From NCBI RefSeq assembly GCF_019097595.1, contig NC_080718.1:16761157-16825156 (forward strand): 64,000 nt of DNA, in the 5' to 3' direction. Every line of letters begins with the position of its first letter. The first letter of the stretch is position 1. Below are positions 37,551 to 49,303 of this stretch, piece by piece. The DNA is from Hemibagrus wyckioides. Taxonomy: Eukaryota; Chordata; Actinopteri; Siluriformes; Bagridae. The notes beneath the pieces are model-generated. The model was not told where the DNA came from. It saw only the letters and a program-made list of their open reading frames with translations, and searched no databases. The translations under genes and the position numbers were made by a program.

Positions 37551-38866
37551 CATATGGAAAGCTGTGCATCCAGGTAAATACTGGCCAATAAACAGCGGGA
37601 TATTTTATGCTCAGACATTATTTTTTTTCAACTTGTTTGATTGTCTGTCAGTCCGTAATTTTGCAAGAATGAGTGCTTAAATGTTTGGAGGAAATGGAAA
37701 ATGGAATTCTCAATGTATCCAACCTGAATCATGAGCTGATTACATTCTAGAATTGATCCAAACAGTGTCAATGTCACAGCAAGGTCACTGTAGTAGGGGA
37801 AAACCCTCAACCAACTCATCACAGGAAACACACACACACACACATATGCATGCACACACACAACAGACAATTTAGAGATGCCAGTCAGCCTACAGCACAT
37901 GTCCTCGGACCGGGTGTTGAAACTGGAGAACCTAGAGAACATGCAAGCTCAGGAATCAGCCCATTGGTCAGAACAATTGCGAAGAGTGACATCAGATCCT
38001 CTGATAAATCATTAAGAAAATTCTTCATTGTAATTAGACTTAGCATTGACCTCATTCCCATTTATTTTCTGTATTTTCATACTGAGACACATCAACATAG
38101 CATCACAGTGTAAATACTGCAGGAGATTAAAAAAATAGTGCCCACTCTTACATTATTTACCATTCTGGATGTCAAACAATGTGATGCTGTGAATCTTCTC
38201 GTACAACACAGTGAACATGACCTCATTTGAAAACATCACTGGATTAAAGAGCTTATTCTAGAAATTCTCAGATTATTCTCAATAACTTTGCTATGTTAAG
38301 TACAATGGCTTCAGCCAAATGATTTTTCCTTCAATTTTGCTTCGATGTGGTTCCATGCCACCATTCTCTCCAGCTTTCCCCATCATGCTGTATCACAAGG
38401 CAACATAACACGCTTGGAGGAGAGAGCTATCTACCCTCTTCCACATACAGGAGCTCACAGATGCCTGTGATTGGCCAGCTGTCACTGTCAGTGATTGACA
38501 GTGGATTCATGTAAGTGAGCTATTTGTCTGTAGTAACTGTACATAGACTCTATATGTGGTGGATAGAGATGAGGTTGAAAACATTGTTGCGTAGTTGTCA
38601 AATATCGGAGATGTTAGCAAGACTGTAGAGTAAATATGAAAGTATAATTAATGTTTCGCTCTCACAACTCTATCAGAGCATAGCTAATGCTGGCTGATAC
38701 CCTTACGCCTCGCTCTCTATGTCTATTCTCTCACACCTTCTGATCCAATAGCCACAAACACTCACAACACAACACCCTTTATCAGGGCCATCGCCTGTGT
38801 GTGTGACTGTGTGTGTGCCGTGCCAGGACTTCAGCACAAAGAACCCAGTGTTGAGTCTGATGCTGC

Positions 38867-38980
38867 TCTCTCTCTCTCTCTCTCTCTCTCTTGCTCTCTT
38901 TCTTTCCTGCTCACTCCTTTTCTTTACCCCTCCCTCCTGTTCTTCCTCTTTTTTGTTTGGGGTGTGTGTGTGTGTGTGTG
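38867..38980. repeat. (CT)n and (GT)n tracts
   Basis: A CT tract at 38867-38891 and a GT tract at 38961-38980, separated by pyrimidine-rich sequence. Confidence 0.88.
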
Positions 38981-39141
38981 CTCCAGATGGCTGCTTATGA
39001 TGAAATGGGATTTAAAAAAAAAAGGACATTCCACAGGGGAGAGATGCAACAAGCACTAACTCCTGTAGAGTCTGAATACAGGCAGTGACATCAAACTCAG
39101 CCCCTCTGCCCTTACGGAAAGGGCTGATCTGAGTCCGGTCA

Positions 39142-39148
<7 letters not shown>

Positions 39149-39227
<79 letters not shown>
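39149..39227. repeat. (CT)n microsatellite
   Basis: About 39 CT units with one TT interruption near 39201. The Arg-Glu repeat frame on the - strand is an artefact. Confidence 0.96.
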
Positions 39228-40015
39228 ATCCCTCTGTAACTTGTCCCATCGTGCTCACTCACACACAGTCAACATTAGCACACAATAAAGGCCAGAGCTT
39301 TTGCCTACGTCAAATAAATCAAGCCATTCTCAACAGATTCCTGCACGAGTTTTGAGTGAGCAATTGATTCTAGAATGAAAAAAAAGAAAAAGAAAAGAAA
39401 CGAAACGCTGTTTGTCAAGAAAGACAGTCATTCGGTCCTCGTACGGCATGAATTATTGAAAGGAGGATGGTGGAGAAGGATGATACGCGGGGCGAGAGAA
39501 ACAGAGGGATGACAGGAGGTGTAGGAGCAGCCGAGGAGACATATCACAGAGATGGACAGAGACAGAAGAAGAGAGAGAGAGAGAAAAAAAAAAACACAGT
39601 AGTGTGCTGTCTGTATGCTCGTTTCTGCTTTTCCCTCATGGTTTTTCTTTCTCCTCATGTGGCAATGTGCCATGTTCTCCATTTGCTACTGGTTTCACTT
39701 CTTTGTAAAGCTTATTTTGTGATACAGGACTGCTCGCAGGCTAGACATATGTGTGTGCTGTTAGGATAGAAACTTGGACAGGACATTTAGGAGACTACAT
39801 TCATGTTCTTCAATTAATCTGGATTTTTCTCACATTTGCTTTTGTTCTCTCTTTACAAGATCGAGATCAAAGCACATTTTTCAAATCTGTACCATTTTAG
39901 GACCTTCTCCATGCTACAGATAGACAGAAAGACTTTTATTTGTGTGATATCTGGAGAATGACAAAATGAAGCATTGTCCTGAGACAATTCACATTTGAGA
40001 CAAATGTGTGTATGT

Positions 40016-40017
<2 letters not shown>

Positions 40018-40050
<33 letters not shown>
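40018..40050. repeat. (GA)n microsatellite
   Basis: About fifteen GA units. Confidence 0.92.
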
Positions 40051-40053
<3 letters not shown>

Positions 40054-40114
40054 TATGGGATGCAGCAGATGCACCAGGTTTGGTGTGTGTGTGTGTGTGT
40101 GTGTGTTTGTGTAT

Positions 40115-40292
40115 GTACACATTCTGGGATGTAGCTCTGTTGTGTTGTGTCTAGGTTTTGGGATCCAACATGTTTGATTTGGTCTTGTGTGTGTGTGTGT
40201 GCGCGTGTGTGTGTGTGTGGGTACACATTGTGGGATGTAGCTATGTTGTGTCATATCTAAGTTTTTGGATCCAACATGTTTGATTTGGTCTT
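40115..40292. repeat. Tandem duplication, two 72-bp units with GT spacer
   Basis: The unit beginning gtacacattctgggatgtag and ending catgtttgatttggtctt occurs at 40115-40186 and again, with about seven changes, at 40221-40292. A (GT)n tract follows each unit and lies between them, giving a 106-bp period. GT tracts also precede the first unit. Confidence 0.9.
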
Positions 40293-40491
40293 TGGTGTGT
40301 GTGTGTGTGTGTGTGTGTGTAGCAGGGAGCAGTGCTCATATGGAGTGTCAGTGGGGAGAGTAGAGATAGGGAAGGTTTCTGCAGTGTTGATGGAATCCTG
40401 TGGTTCCTTCCGTGGGGTTTTGGTTAATTACTGTACTAATGCAGGGCTCCCCACTGTAACACTCTCATTCCTCAAGACTCTGATCACATTT

Positions 40492-40493
<2 letters not shown>

Positions 40494-40531
<38 letters not shown>
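40494..40531. repeat. (CA)n microsatellite
   Basis: Nineteen CA units. Confidence 0.95.
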
Positions 40532-40534
<3 letters not shown>

Positions 40535-41264
40535 AATCTCATATCTAGACCTATATTGGAATTTTGTAAACATGTTTTAGATATTAATTTGCATTAAAGT
40601 TTGTTCTTGCAGTGTCTCATTTCCAAATATTCCTCCTGTTTAATTTCCCCAAAATGGCACTGGCTCTTGTATTAGGTTTCAGTCATCCTGTGAGATCAAC
40701 TCTCTATCTTATTATTTCTTGTTAAATTCCCGCATTCATGTGCATGTGTGAAGACGACATCACTAAGTTCTCACGAAGCCATGAGCATAACTTTCACCAG
40801 CACAGATGAGCAGATTGACTCAGCAGGGCTGAAGCATGTACAGCTCTGAAAGGCATGAGGTGAAAAAAGCTCAGCTCCAGACAGAGACGTTAATATTTGG
40901 AGATAGAGCTGCACACAAATCCTACTGATGCTTCGTTCACTCCCCTTAAGTTAAGGTTAAGTTAGGTGTTGCCATAACAACACATGAAAGGCATAAGCTA
41001 AGCAACTGGAGGGTGTAGCGTAAGAGCTAAATCTCTGGATATCTGGATCTCTGGACAGCACCATTGGACTCCACAGGGGGCGACGAAGGTATAGGCTTGG
41101 AAGGAATGAAGGTGTTGCAAAAAGCAATTTATTTATTTATTTAATTAATTATTTTAACAGACATTGTACTGGTTATTGTGGTTGGTTTATGTTGAGCAAT
41201 GTAAAAAAAAAAGTGCAGGGTAAAAATAAGTGAAGTGGAGAGGCAGAGAGAGAGAGCAAGAGTG

Positions 41265-41276
41265 TGTGTGTGTGCA

Positions 41277-41302
<26 letters not shown>
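41265..41302. repeat. Imperfect (GT)n tract
   Basis: GT units with gcat interruptions, preceded by a short GA run. Confidence 0.88.
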
Positions 41303-41310
<8 letters not shown>

Positions 41311-41901
41311 TGCGTGCCAGTGTGTATCCGAGTGCTGGCAGGCTTGAAGACAGCCAGCTGGTCAAATATCTGTTTTTGAGTTTGTTTTCCAAAGACCTGC
41401 TCTAGCTGAAAGGAGATGAGAGTGTGTTTTTTTCCTTATTGGCCTGTCTCTGAGCTGTCAGCCAGCAGGCTCAACAAAAACCACAAAAGGCAGCACTGTT
41501 CTACTTCATCCACTAGATGGCACACTTTCATCCTTAGCCTGGGACAAGAGCGCTCACTGGTGAGGATGTTAGACACATACGTACGCGCATGCAAGTGCTT
41601 TTTAACGAGGACATAGGTGATATGGGAACAGATGGATAGATTGTTAGCTGCACTTCTGATGGAGTAGACAATGTACACATTCATGCACAAATATGATAAG
41701 AGCAAACAAGAGTAAAGTCTTGTACTTCGCTTTCTTATTCTCATCAGCAGCAAATTCTCTGCCCTCGTGAGCATTCTATAGAGTTCTGACTATGGTGGAC
41801 AGATACAGCAGCACGCTATCGTTCAATACAAATCGCCACTAAAAAGTTAAAGAAGTGTAACGATTATAGAATATATTGTGTATACTCTAATGTATTCAGG
41901 T

Positions 41902-41969
41902 ACCCAACAGTGGTGCTCATGGGATTTGAACTTGCAATCTTCTGATCGCTTTAACCTCTGAGCCTCCAC
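41902..41969 (-). mobile_element. tRNA-derived SINE fragment
   Basis: On the - strand the sequence reads a tRNA-like head: an A-box-like ggctcagaggttaaag and a B-box-like aagttcaaatccc at tRNA-like spacing, then a segment ending accactgttgggt. The same family appears at 43861, 48691 and 53306. Only the head is kept here. Confidence 0.7.
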
Positions 41970-42101
41970 TACAAACCTAGCTGTACACCTCAGGAAGAGA
42001 TCTGTGTGTTATATCAAGCTTTAAATCTTATACTGTACAGGATTATATCTTCAACCGAGGGTTTCACTATACAACAATGCATTTGAAACCTGTCTGGGGT
42101 T

Positions 42102-42120
42102 TATGTCCTGTCTGTCTGTA

Positions 42121-42166
<46 letters not shown>
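42102..42166. repeat. (CTGT)n-(CT)n microsatellite
   Basis: About seven CTGT-type units followed by CT units. Confidence 0.92.
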
Positions 42167-42178
<12 letters not shown>

Positions 42179-42195
42179 TATGTACCGTAACCAGC

Positions 42196-42452
42196 AGAAT
42201 TATTGGCATCCTTCCAGAGGATGGGCAAAATGATGTGCAATTTTCATAAAGTAAACACTACACACAATTTAACATAAGCATGTAATCAAAATGAAACCTC
42301 TTTAAACTCTCACATTGTTGTACATCACCATGAGAAAAAAAACCCGGTGAGATCGAGCTTGAAACGTTCTGCATGGACATACTATAGTTCTATTAGTGTT
42401 ACACATTACAGGAAGATATTCAGTAATATTATTTTTTTCTAGTAGAGGTTTC

Positions 42453-42488
<36 letters not shown>

Positions 42489-42642
42489 TATTTAAAAAAT
42501 AATAAAATGGTCTACATAATAAAACATTATATACTGGGTAAAAAAAAAACTTCTAAAGCCCTAATCCATATTTAAATTAAAAATATGATTCATTTTTTAT
42601 ATCTTAATTTTTGACATGTTTTAGGAGGGTGCCAATAATTCT
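42196..42642. mobile_element. MITE with agaattattggca termini
   Basis: The left end agaattattggcatcct (42196-42212) is complementary, with one change, to the right end aggagggtgccaataattct ending at 42642. The 447-bp interior is AT-rich and contains a TAA array (42453-42486); no transposase is seen. The terminus matches from memory a frequent fish Tc1/mariner-type repeat. Confidence 0.7.
42453..42486. repeat. (TAA)n microsatellite inside the MITE
   Basis: About eleven trinucleotide units. Confidence 0.92.
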
Positions 42643-42910
42643 GGACAAGACTCCAGGTTTCTTTCCACCCCAGTCCCATCTGCTCTCTTTTTACTCTCTT
42701 GCTCTCTTTCTAAAAGTGCATTTCCCAGTAGCTAGGCAGTAGGGCTGTGGTATTAGCATGTTTGCCTTGAAGAAAGCACTATGGGGCTTTGGGAAAGTTT
42801 ACTCATATGAGTTGAAAGCAGCGAGGGGCGGGAGGGGGGTGGCGCTCTAATTGTGAGCAAATACTCCCATGGCTTTGAGGCAGTGAAGGAGAGAGAGTAA
42901 GAAAGGGAGG

Positions 42911-42938
42911 AACAGAGAGAGAGAGAGAGAGAGAGAGA
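42911..42938. repeat. (GA)n microsatellite
   Basis: About thirteen GA units. Confidence 0.9.
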
Positions 42939-43639
42939 TGAGCTGATAGAGAGAGATAGATATCGGATGAAACAGAACATGCAATCCTGCACTGCAGCAA
43001 TTTTTTTTTTTTTTTTAGTTTCTGTGAGTCCAGCCAGCTGAATTTTCAGTTCGATAGATGTCATGAAGGCATTTCAGTGCAGTGATGTAATGCTGGCTTT
43101 GTGCGGCTGGAGCTGTAGCGAATGGCAGACTGAGCTCTGTGTTGTTGTCTTCCTCTCCTGTTGTTTTACTGGCTTTGTTCCAGGATGCTGGACAGGCCTC
43201 CACAGCAACGGACAGCTCTCCAGAAAAGTAGGAGAGAGAAAAATCTCACCCAATTTCCACTTTGTGTCTTCTTTCATTGCCGTTATTCTCTTTTCTCTCC
43301 CTGTGAAGACTGTGAGAACAAAGACACACACACTGTGCAACACGTACCCCTTTAAACATGCATTCACTGTCCACTTTATTAGGAACACATATACATCTGC
43401 TTATTTATGCAATTATCTAATCAGCCAATCGAGCGGTGCATAAAACCACGCAGATATAGAGCTTTAGTTAATGTTTATTAAATACCAGAATGGAGGAATA
43501 TTTGATCTCAGTGACAATGTTGACATGCTTTTCTGAAAAGCACAAACAGCAATCATTAAAGTTTATATAGAATAGTGAGAAAATCCCAAAGTGAGCAGCT
43601 AGAATGACCAGACTGCTTTGAGCTGGATGAACAGGATGG

Positions 43640-43827
43640 CTACAGTAACTCACATAACCACACTTTACATCCATGGTGAGCAGAAAAGCAGCTCAGAATG
43701 GACAATATGTCGAACCTCGAGACAGATGGGCTATGACAACATTGGGAATTGGGATTGGGTTCCATTCCTTTCAGAAGAAGAAGGAACTAAGGTTGCAGCA
43801 TGTACAGACTCTAAACTGGACAACTGA
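43640..43827 (+). pseudogene. Tc1-like transposase fragment
   Basis: The frame reads ATVTHITTLYIHGEQKSSSE, then WTICRTSRQMGYDN and a region resembling the end of the DNA-binding domain (NWDWVPFLSEEE). The first part corresponds to the second helix-turn-helix of Tc1 transposases (consensus near ATVTQITTLYNxGEQKSISE, from memory). No catalytic aspartates or glutamate remain and the frame stops at 43827. Confidence 0.7.
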
Positions 43828-43860
43828 AGATTAGAAAGCTGTTGTCTTTACACCCTTATC

Positions 43861-44009
43861 CTTACATTTTTGTCGCATTTTATACAACTGATCAATTGAG
43901 GGGTAAGAGCCTTGCTCAGGGGGCCCAGCAGTGGCAGCTTGGGGGATCTGGGATGCAAACTCACAACCTTCTGATCAGTAGGCCCACACCTTAACCACTA
44001 AGTTACCAC
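43861..44009 (-). mobile_element. tRNA-derived SINE nested in the Tc1-like element
   Basis: On the - strand: an A-box-like taacttagtggttaagg, a B-box-like gagtttgcatccc, the body segment aagctgccactgctgggccc and ctgagcaaggctcttacccc, then a cattttatacaactg-type tail region. Good agreement with the copies at 48691 and 53306. It is inserted within, and thus younger than, the host Tc1 copy. Confidence 0.75.
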
Positions 44010-44676
44010 ATCCCTATCCCCACAGCATCCCCTGCTTTATGATTTTATACATTGCCCTGTGGCAGCGTGATTGGCTGATTGAATAACTGCATGATTAACC
44101 AAGGATATAGGTGTTTCTATTAAAGTGGCTGGTGAATGTATGTGGATATACAGTAGGTGTAACTATTTGATGCATAGCCTTTTTGGGCAACTCTTCTAAG
44201 TGTGGCGAAACTTTCAAATGAATTTTCTTTTGTAACTTAAAGTAGAAAGAAAGTAAATCTAGAGTTCCAGTAATGTTCATTTAAAGTACATAAGTGGACT
44301 TAATAGCATGTTGTACCTTCGAGATACACTTCTGTTGTTTGCACCTGCACAGTATATTTGTTTGACAGGTCACTAAATCTACATCTCTGACTTTGCTACA
44401 TCTCCGCTGCGCTTCAGTGAAGAAAAGGTTTCTCTCGAAATCACGAACATCCACTCCTGCCCTTTAAACAGTGCCTGTAATCGACTTGCATAAGATTTTA
44501 CTGCACATCAAGTAGGGATTTAAACACAAACATCATAATTTCCTGACTGGTTTGAATATTAGAATAAAATCAAGTCGCTGTCATTAAATTCTTTGATTAG
44601 TCGTTTCCCAGAAAACTAAGTCTAAGAGCACAATACACAGTGCTGCTGCTGTGAGAGGATACAAGAGAATATGCTG

Positions 44677-44683
44677 GTGTGTG

Positions 44684-44715
<32 letters not shown>

Positions 44716-44731
44716 CGTGTGTGTGTGTGTG
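44677..44731. repeat. (GT)n microsatellite
   Basis: About 27 GT units with two gc interruptions. Confidence 0.95.
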
Positions 44732-45825
44732 ATGTTCCCTTGCTCTGCTGTTGTGGAAAGCCCAAAGGAATTACTGTCTCACCTGCTGTTTCGAGGGAGT
44801 CTGGAGAAACAGTTGCTCGGTCCCCAGAGGATTGGAGAGATATAGCATTAAACGAGTGTGCTCCCACCATCATCACATCTCGTGATCTGCCCGTCGCATT
44901 CCACTCTCCCCGCTGTCAGAAATCCTTGGAGAAAAGCTGTGAAACAAAAAGCGGATTCTTTGACTATTTACTAACTGTGCTTTTCACTGACAGCTAGCTT
45001 GCATATCTGTGACTGCTGTGTGTGTTGTGTATGCTCAGTGTACACTACTGCATCATTATTTGTATTCTGTTTTTGAAAAATAATGGAAAGTTGAAGTATG
45101 TGAAAAAAAAGAGATGATCTGTATGGTTATTAGCTGTTATGACACATGGAGAATTATAGACTGTTTGGAATTTCTAATCTGATTGAATATCGATTTAGAT
45201 TTCCAGACGGAGGGATATTAAAGATCTGTAAGGAATGCTTAGATATCTGAGCATCCTTTCCTTCCCAACACCCAGCCACCCCCCCACACACACACACCCT
45301 CCTGTCTCCCATGTGCCCCCTCACTTCATCTCTCTGAGCTGTTTTTAAGAGAGAGACTCTCGCTGCACATTTCAGCTTCACAATTAAAGTGAAAGGGCTG
45401 TGGTGTGGGGCAGACTCGCAGTAGCCAGCTCTGCGCCATTCATCACCGCGCATTTTACATTGACCTTGACACCCACTTCATTAGAATAAAGATTGTCTAG
45501 CATTTAGGTTGCATTGTTCCCAGAGTCCAGACCCAATGCAAGTTCCTGCTTAGCCATAGCAGCAGTGAGTCTGTCAGGGGTTATCTGCATTTTCCCACTC
45601 TTTCTTTTTCATTTTCTCATTCCAGCTTCTCTCGCTGGAGAGTCTCACAGTGTGTTTCAGATATCAGGATGTGGCTAGATAAAAAAAAAAAAGGCGAAGG
45701 AGAGGAAAAGTTGAAGGCTTATGAAGAGTGAAAGTCTCTGTGTATACTTTGGTTTATTAGTTGTTTGGTTATTTTTATTTTTTTAAACCTGTTCTTGTTC
45801 TTTTTCCGCCCTTAGGTTTGTACCT

Positions 45826-45827
<2 letters not shown>

Positions 45828-45875
<48 letters not shown>

Positions 45876-45879
45876 ACAA
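45828..45879. repeat. Compound (CT)n-(CA)n microsatellite
   Basis: Eight CT units then about seventeen CA units. Confidence 0.93.
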
Positions 45880-48690
45880 CTCAAATTTATCTCCATTATT
45901 ATCCCATCAGTCAAACGCAGCTAGGGCAGCACTGCAGAAAAATGCTTTATGAAGGAAAAGACCTCCTCAACCACTCTTTACTTTAGACATAATTAGAATT
46001 CAATTATTAATGAAGGATACTTAAAAAAGATTGTTTCATGATTCCCTATTAGTGAATTTGCTCTTCATTTTAATATTTGTCATTTGATTTATATGCTGGA
46101 TAATGCAATATGGACTCAATTAACAATGCATGGCCTACATAATATGATTTGCAGTTAATGCAAATGGAATAAGCGAGAAGAAAGCAAAGTGATGCGAAAT
46201 CCCAAATGTAATTTGTTTGACTGGTAATTTTCCCTGTCTGTATAAAGGTGCCACATATATACTCTCACTCCAGGCGTGCCTTTATTTACAGCGACAATGA
46301 CTTGAAAGCTTGAATATCTGTCCTCGTCAGCGGTGAGGAATATCCAAAGTTGCACCATTCTTATGGACTCTGGTGCTTAGTGAGCAACAGCAGCAGGCCA
46401 AATACTCCAGCCTGGCATCATTATTCAGGCTTTAGAGGAGTGTGGAGCAGGGCCCAGGCCGAGGCTTCTCCGCCTCTTAAAACACTGTGCTCTTGGCTGA
46501 TTGCATTGTTTCCTGTGTTTGTCTGGTGAAGAAAAAGTGCCACGCTCACAGCGGAGAGGGGGCAGTGGAGGGCTGGATGCTAAGACTCTCTCCAGCCCGA
46601 TCCCTCCTCCCCGAACCCACAGCTGAGCTCCAGGCCTCGGACCCTGGATAAAAAGCGCCTTTGTTCGCTACTCAATAGCATTAGGCATGGGCTTCCTATG
46701 GGGGTCACCACCAAGCCTTGTGCAAAGACAGAACGGGAAACATAAAAAAACCCATAAATAAATACATTCGAAAAAACAATAACCGTGACATCAAGAATAT
46801 ATATCATCACATGTATACATTGTGCCTCTAACGTGACTTTTAGCAGCAGGGAGTTTGACTAAAATCAGTCATAAAATTCTTTAAATAAAGCCGAACACAG
46901 TCAATCACAGATCAAAGGAGCCAGTGCAAATGTCTAGTGTTTTCTCTGCTACTTCCTCTCAATAAATTATCCCATCTTAAAAGACTGGCTGTTGTAGTCA
47001 CTCTGTGTGTTTTAACCCATCACTGTGGGTTTAGCTGTCTCAAATTCCTATGTATTGTGTTATACTATGTATAATACAATGTATTGTATTTTTTCTTTTG
47101 AGAGAGTTTGATGTTCTGACAGAGAGGAGGTGAGTTCCCAGAGTTTCTTGTAGCACCGTGTTCAGTATATTGGCCTCCAACCTCCCACTCTTTGCACAAC
47201 TGCTTCTGGTTTCCTGAAAGATGTCATTGTTTATGCAGTTTGTTGCTGCTGAATGTGTTTTTTTTAACAATCTAAAGTTGATTTTGTCTTTGTTGGAAGC
47301 TCATTCTCGACTAGGTCTGGAAAAGCTGGTGGAAATTCTCCTGGGTCTCGGGCTGACCTCTGAGTGACTGGCCACCTTGTTCTTAAACACAGAGGCGAGA
47401 GAGGGATGAAAAAATAGAAGAGAAAGTGTTTGACTCAGGCCTCAATGTGCGCCTTCTATACCAGTTGTAAAATGGCTTATTCTTCTGGTCACCATGGTGA
47501 CAATTAACACTGTTGCACAGCCTTTTGTTCCAGGCCAGTTCGGCAGTTTTTTTTTTCCCCTTCTTTTTCTGAGCAAAGCGATTTTTCACTGGAAAAATAG
47601 AACAACAACCAAGCACAGAAGCATGGCAGCGGCCATTTTACATAAACAGTTTAGGAATCACATCCAAATGGCAGTGCCATGTCTTTTGAAGTGAATATGT
47701 AGCTTTTTTTTACTTCCTGGTCTTTCAAGGCCGTGAGGTTCACACATCATTGAGAGACCTTCATCCCGCTTCCATCCCTCTTCTCCCCCAAAACCCCCTC
47801 TGTGCTCCCCGTCTCTCCTCCTCTCCCTCCATCTCCCTCTCTCCCTTTCCTTCCCACTCCACAGCCGACATCAAGGGTGCTGGTGCGATATGAAAAGGGC
47901 CCAAACTGATTAAGTAATTATCAGTTTTCCCAGTTTCTTTTGGGCAGATCTCTATCATGAAAGCATATCAAATTCCACATTATGTACCTCAGAGTCGATT
48001 TGTAGCTCATCATCTCTCCCTCTAGTTTCTCCCATGCTGTTCTGAAGTGCTTTTCCTTTTCTTTATGCTAAACGTTTAATATAGGAGATTCAGCGCATCA
48101 TCAGAGGAGTTCTAAATTACTTTTTTCCTCTCCTTAGATTCATTTTCAGGGCAAAAACAAGAACAGCGATGCTCTCTATTTGATTTAAAGCCAGTGTAGT
48201 AGGCTGTGTGGGTTAAAAGGCTGAGCACTCAGAGCGGCAATGTGAATTCTGTGTCTCGCCCCAGTCTCCCCCTCCCGCTTACATGTTAGCGTTAGCATAA
48301 AGTGATTTAAATACAACCCCACATCCGACTCAGCTCATGGAGTCTTACTTTTGTTGTCTCAACATGTTACAGAGAGTGAACAAACTTTAATTTAATGGGG
48401 AAGATGGATCTAGAAAAATGCATTAAATGAGCTCATGTGTGACTGCAGTTTTGCTGACATTTCCAGTCTTTTATGTTAATATGCCAAGTGAATTAATATT
48501 ATTATCGCTTGTTGATATTTCATCTATTTAAAAGACTATCTATGCACACTGATTTATTGAATTTGTTAAGGGAACCGGCTGCCATTTCTTCACTCTCACA
48601 GTACTTATTTGTATTAGTCAGAACCTGTATACTGCTCTGCACTATAGTGATTTATTAGATCTGTCCTGTATGGTCTGTTTGAACTGTCCT

Positions 48691-48949
48691 TTAAGTTAAA
48701 TTAAGTTAAGCAGCCATTATTTGTCACATATACGTCACTGCCCAGGGAAATTCTTTATTTGCATACTCCATCCTCGGAGGTCTGGGGTCAGAGTGCAGTG
48801 TCAGCCATGATGCAGCGCCCCTAATGGGGGGGGGGGGGGTTAAGGGCCTTGCTCAAGGGCCCAATGGTGGCAATGCTGAGGCTTGACCCCTGATCTTCCG
48901 ATCAACAACCCAGAGCCTTAATCACTTGACCACTTGAGCTACCACCACC
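48691..48949 (-). mobile_element. tRNA-derived SINE, long copy
   Basis: On the - strand a tRNA-like head is present: A-box-like ggtagctcaagtggtcaag and B-box-like ggggtcaagcctc. The shared body follows (accattgggcccttgagcaa, then ggcccttaacc), then a different 3' half (catgatggctgacactgcac, tttccctgggcagtgacgta). A run of twelve G (48827-48838) interrupts it on the + strand. It is the most complete SINE in the window. Confidence 0.75.
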
Positions 48950-49274
48950 TTAACACAACCAGTCATTTGTCTTGCACAAGGTTACACCCATAGCCTTATG
49001 TAAATAGGTTCATTTAACATTTTAGCCCTTACGTCTGGTTGTCTCATGAAGCTCTGTGCTTTTATCTAGCGTCAGTGTCATATCACTACATCAGCTATAT
49101 ATGGTTGACTTGACATGAAGCTGTGATTGGTTGTGTGGTAAAATTTCAATGCAGGCCTCTTTCACAGATTTTTTTGTTTTGTTTTGCAAAGTCTTTAACG
49201 TGGTAGCATATATGAATCACATAATGGTGAACATTACAGAATTTTTTGTTTTACATGAAAAAGGAGCAAAGTAA

Positions 49275-49303
49275 AATAATAATAATAATAATAATAATAA
49301 TAA
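49275..49303. repeat. (TAA)n microsatellite
   Basis: About nine trinucleotide units. A CA tract follows at 49378-49400. Confidence 0.9.

Larger units (their letters stand above)
43361..44138 (+). mobile_element. Degenerate Tc1-like transposon with a nested SINE
   Basis: The left end (cattcactgtccactttatt, then aggaacac) is complementary to the right end (gtgtttctattaaagtggct, then ggtgaatg). The interior follows the order of a fish Tc1 family: a 5' leader (aatcagccaatcgagc, 43418), transposase sequence on the + strand, then the right end. A tRNA-derived SINE (43861-44009) sits in the middle in the opposite orientation. The transposase is cut down to one fragment, so the element is dead. The MITE at 19640-19846 belongs to the same family. 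Confidence 0.8.
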
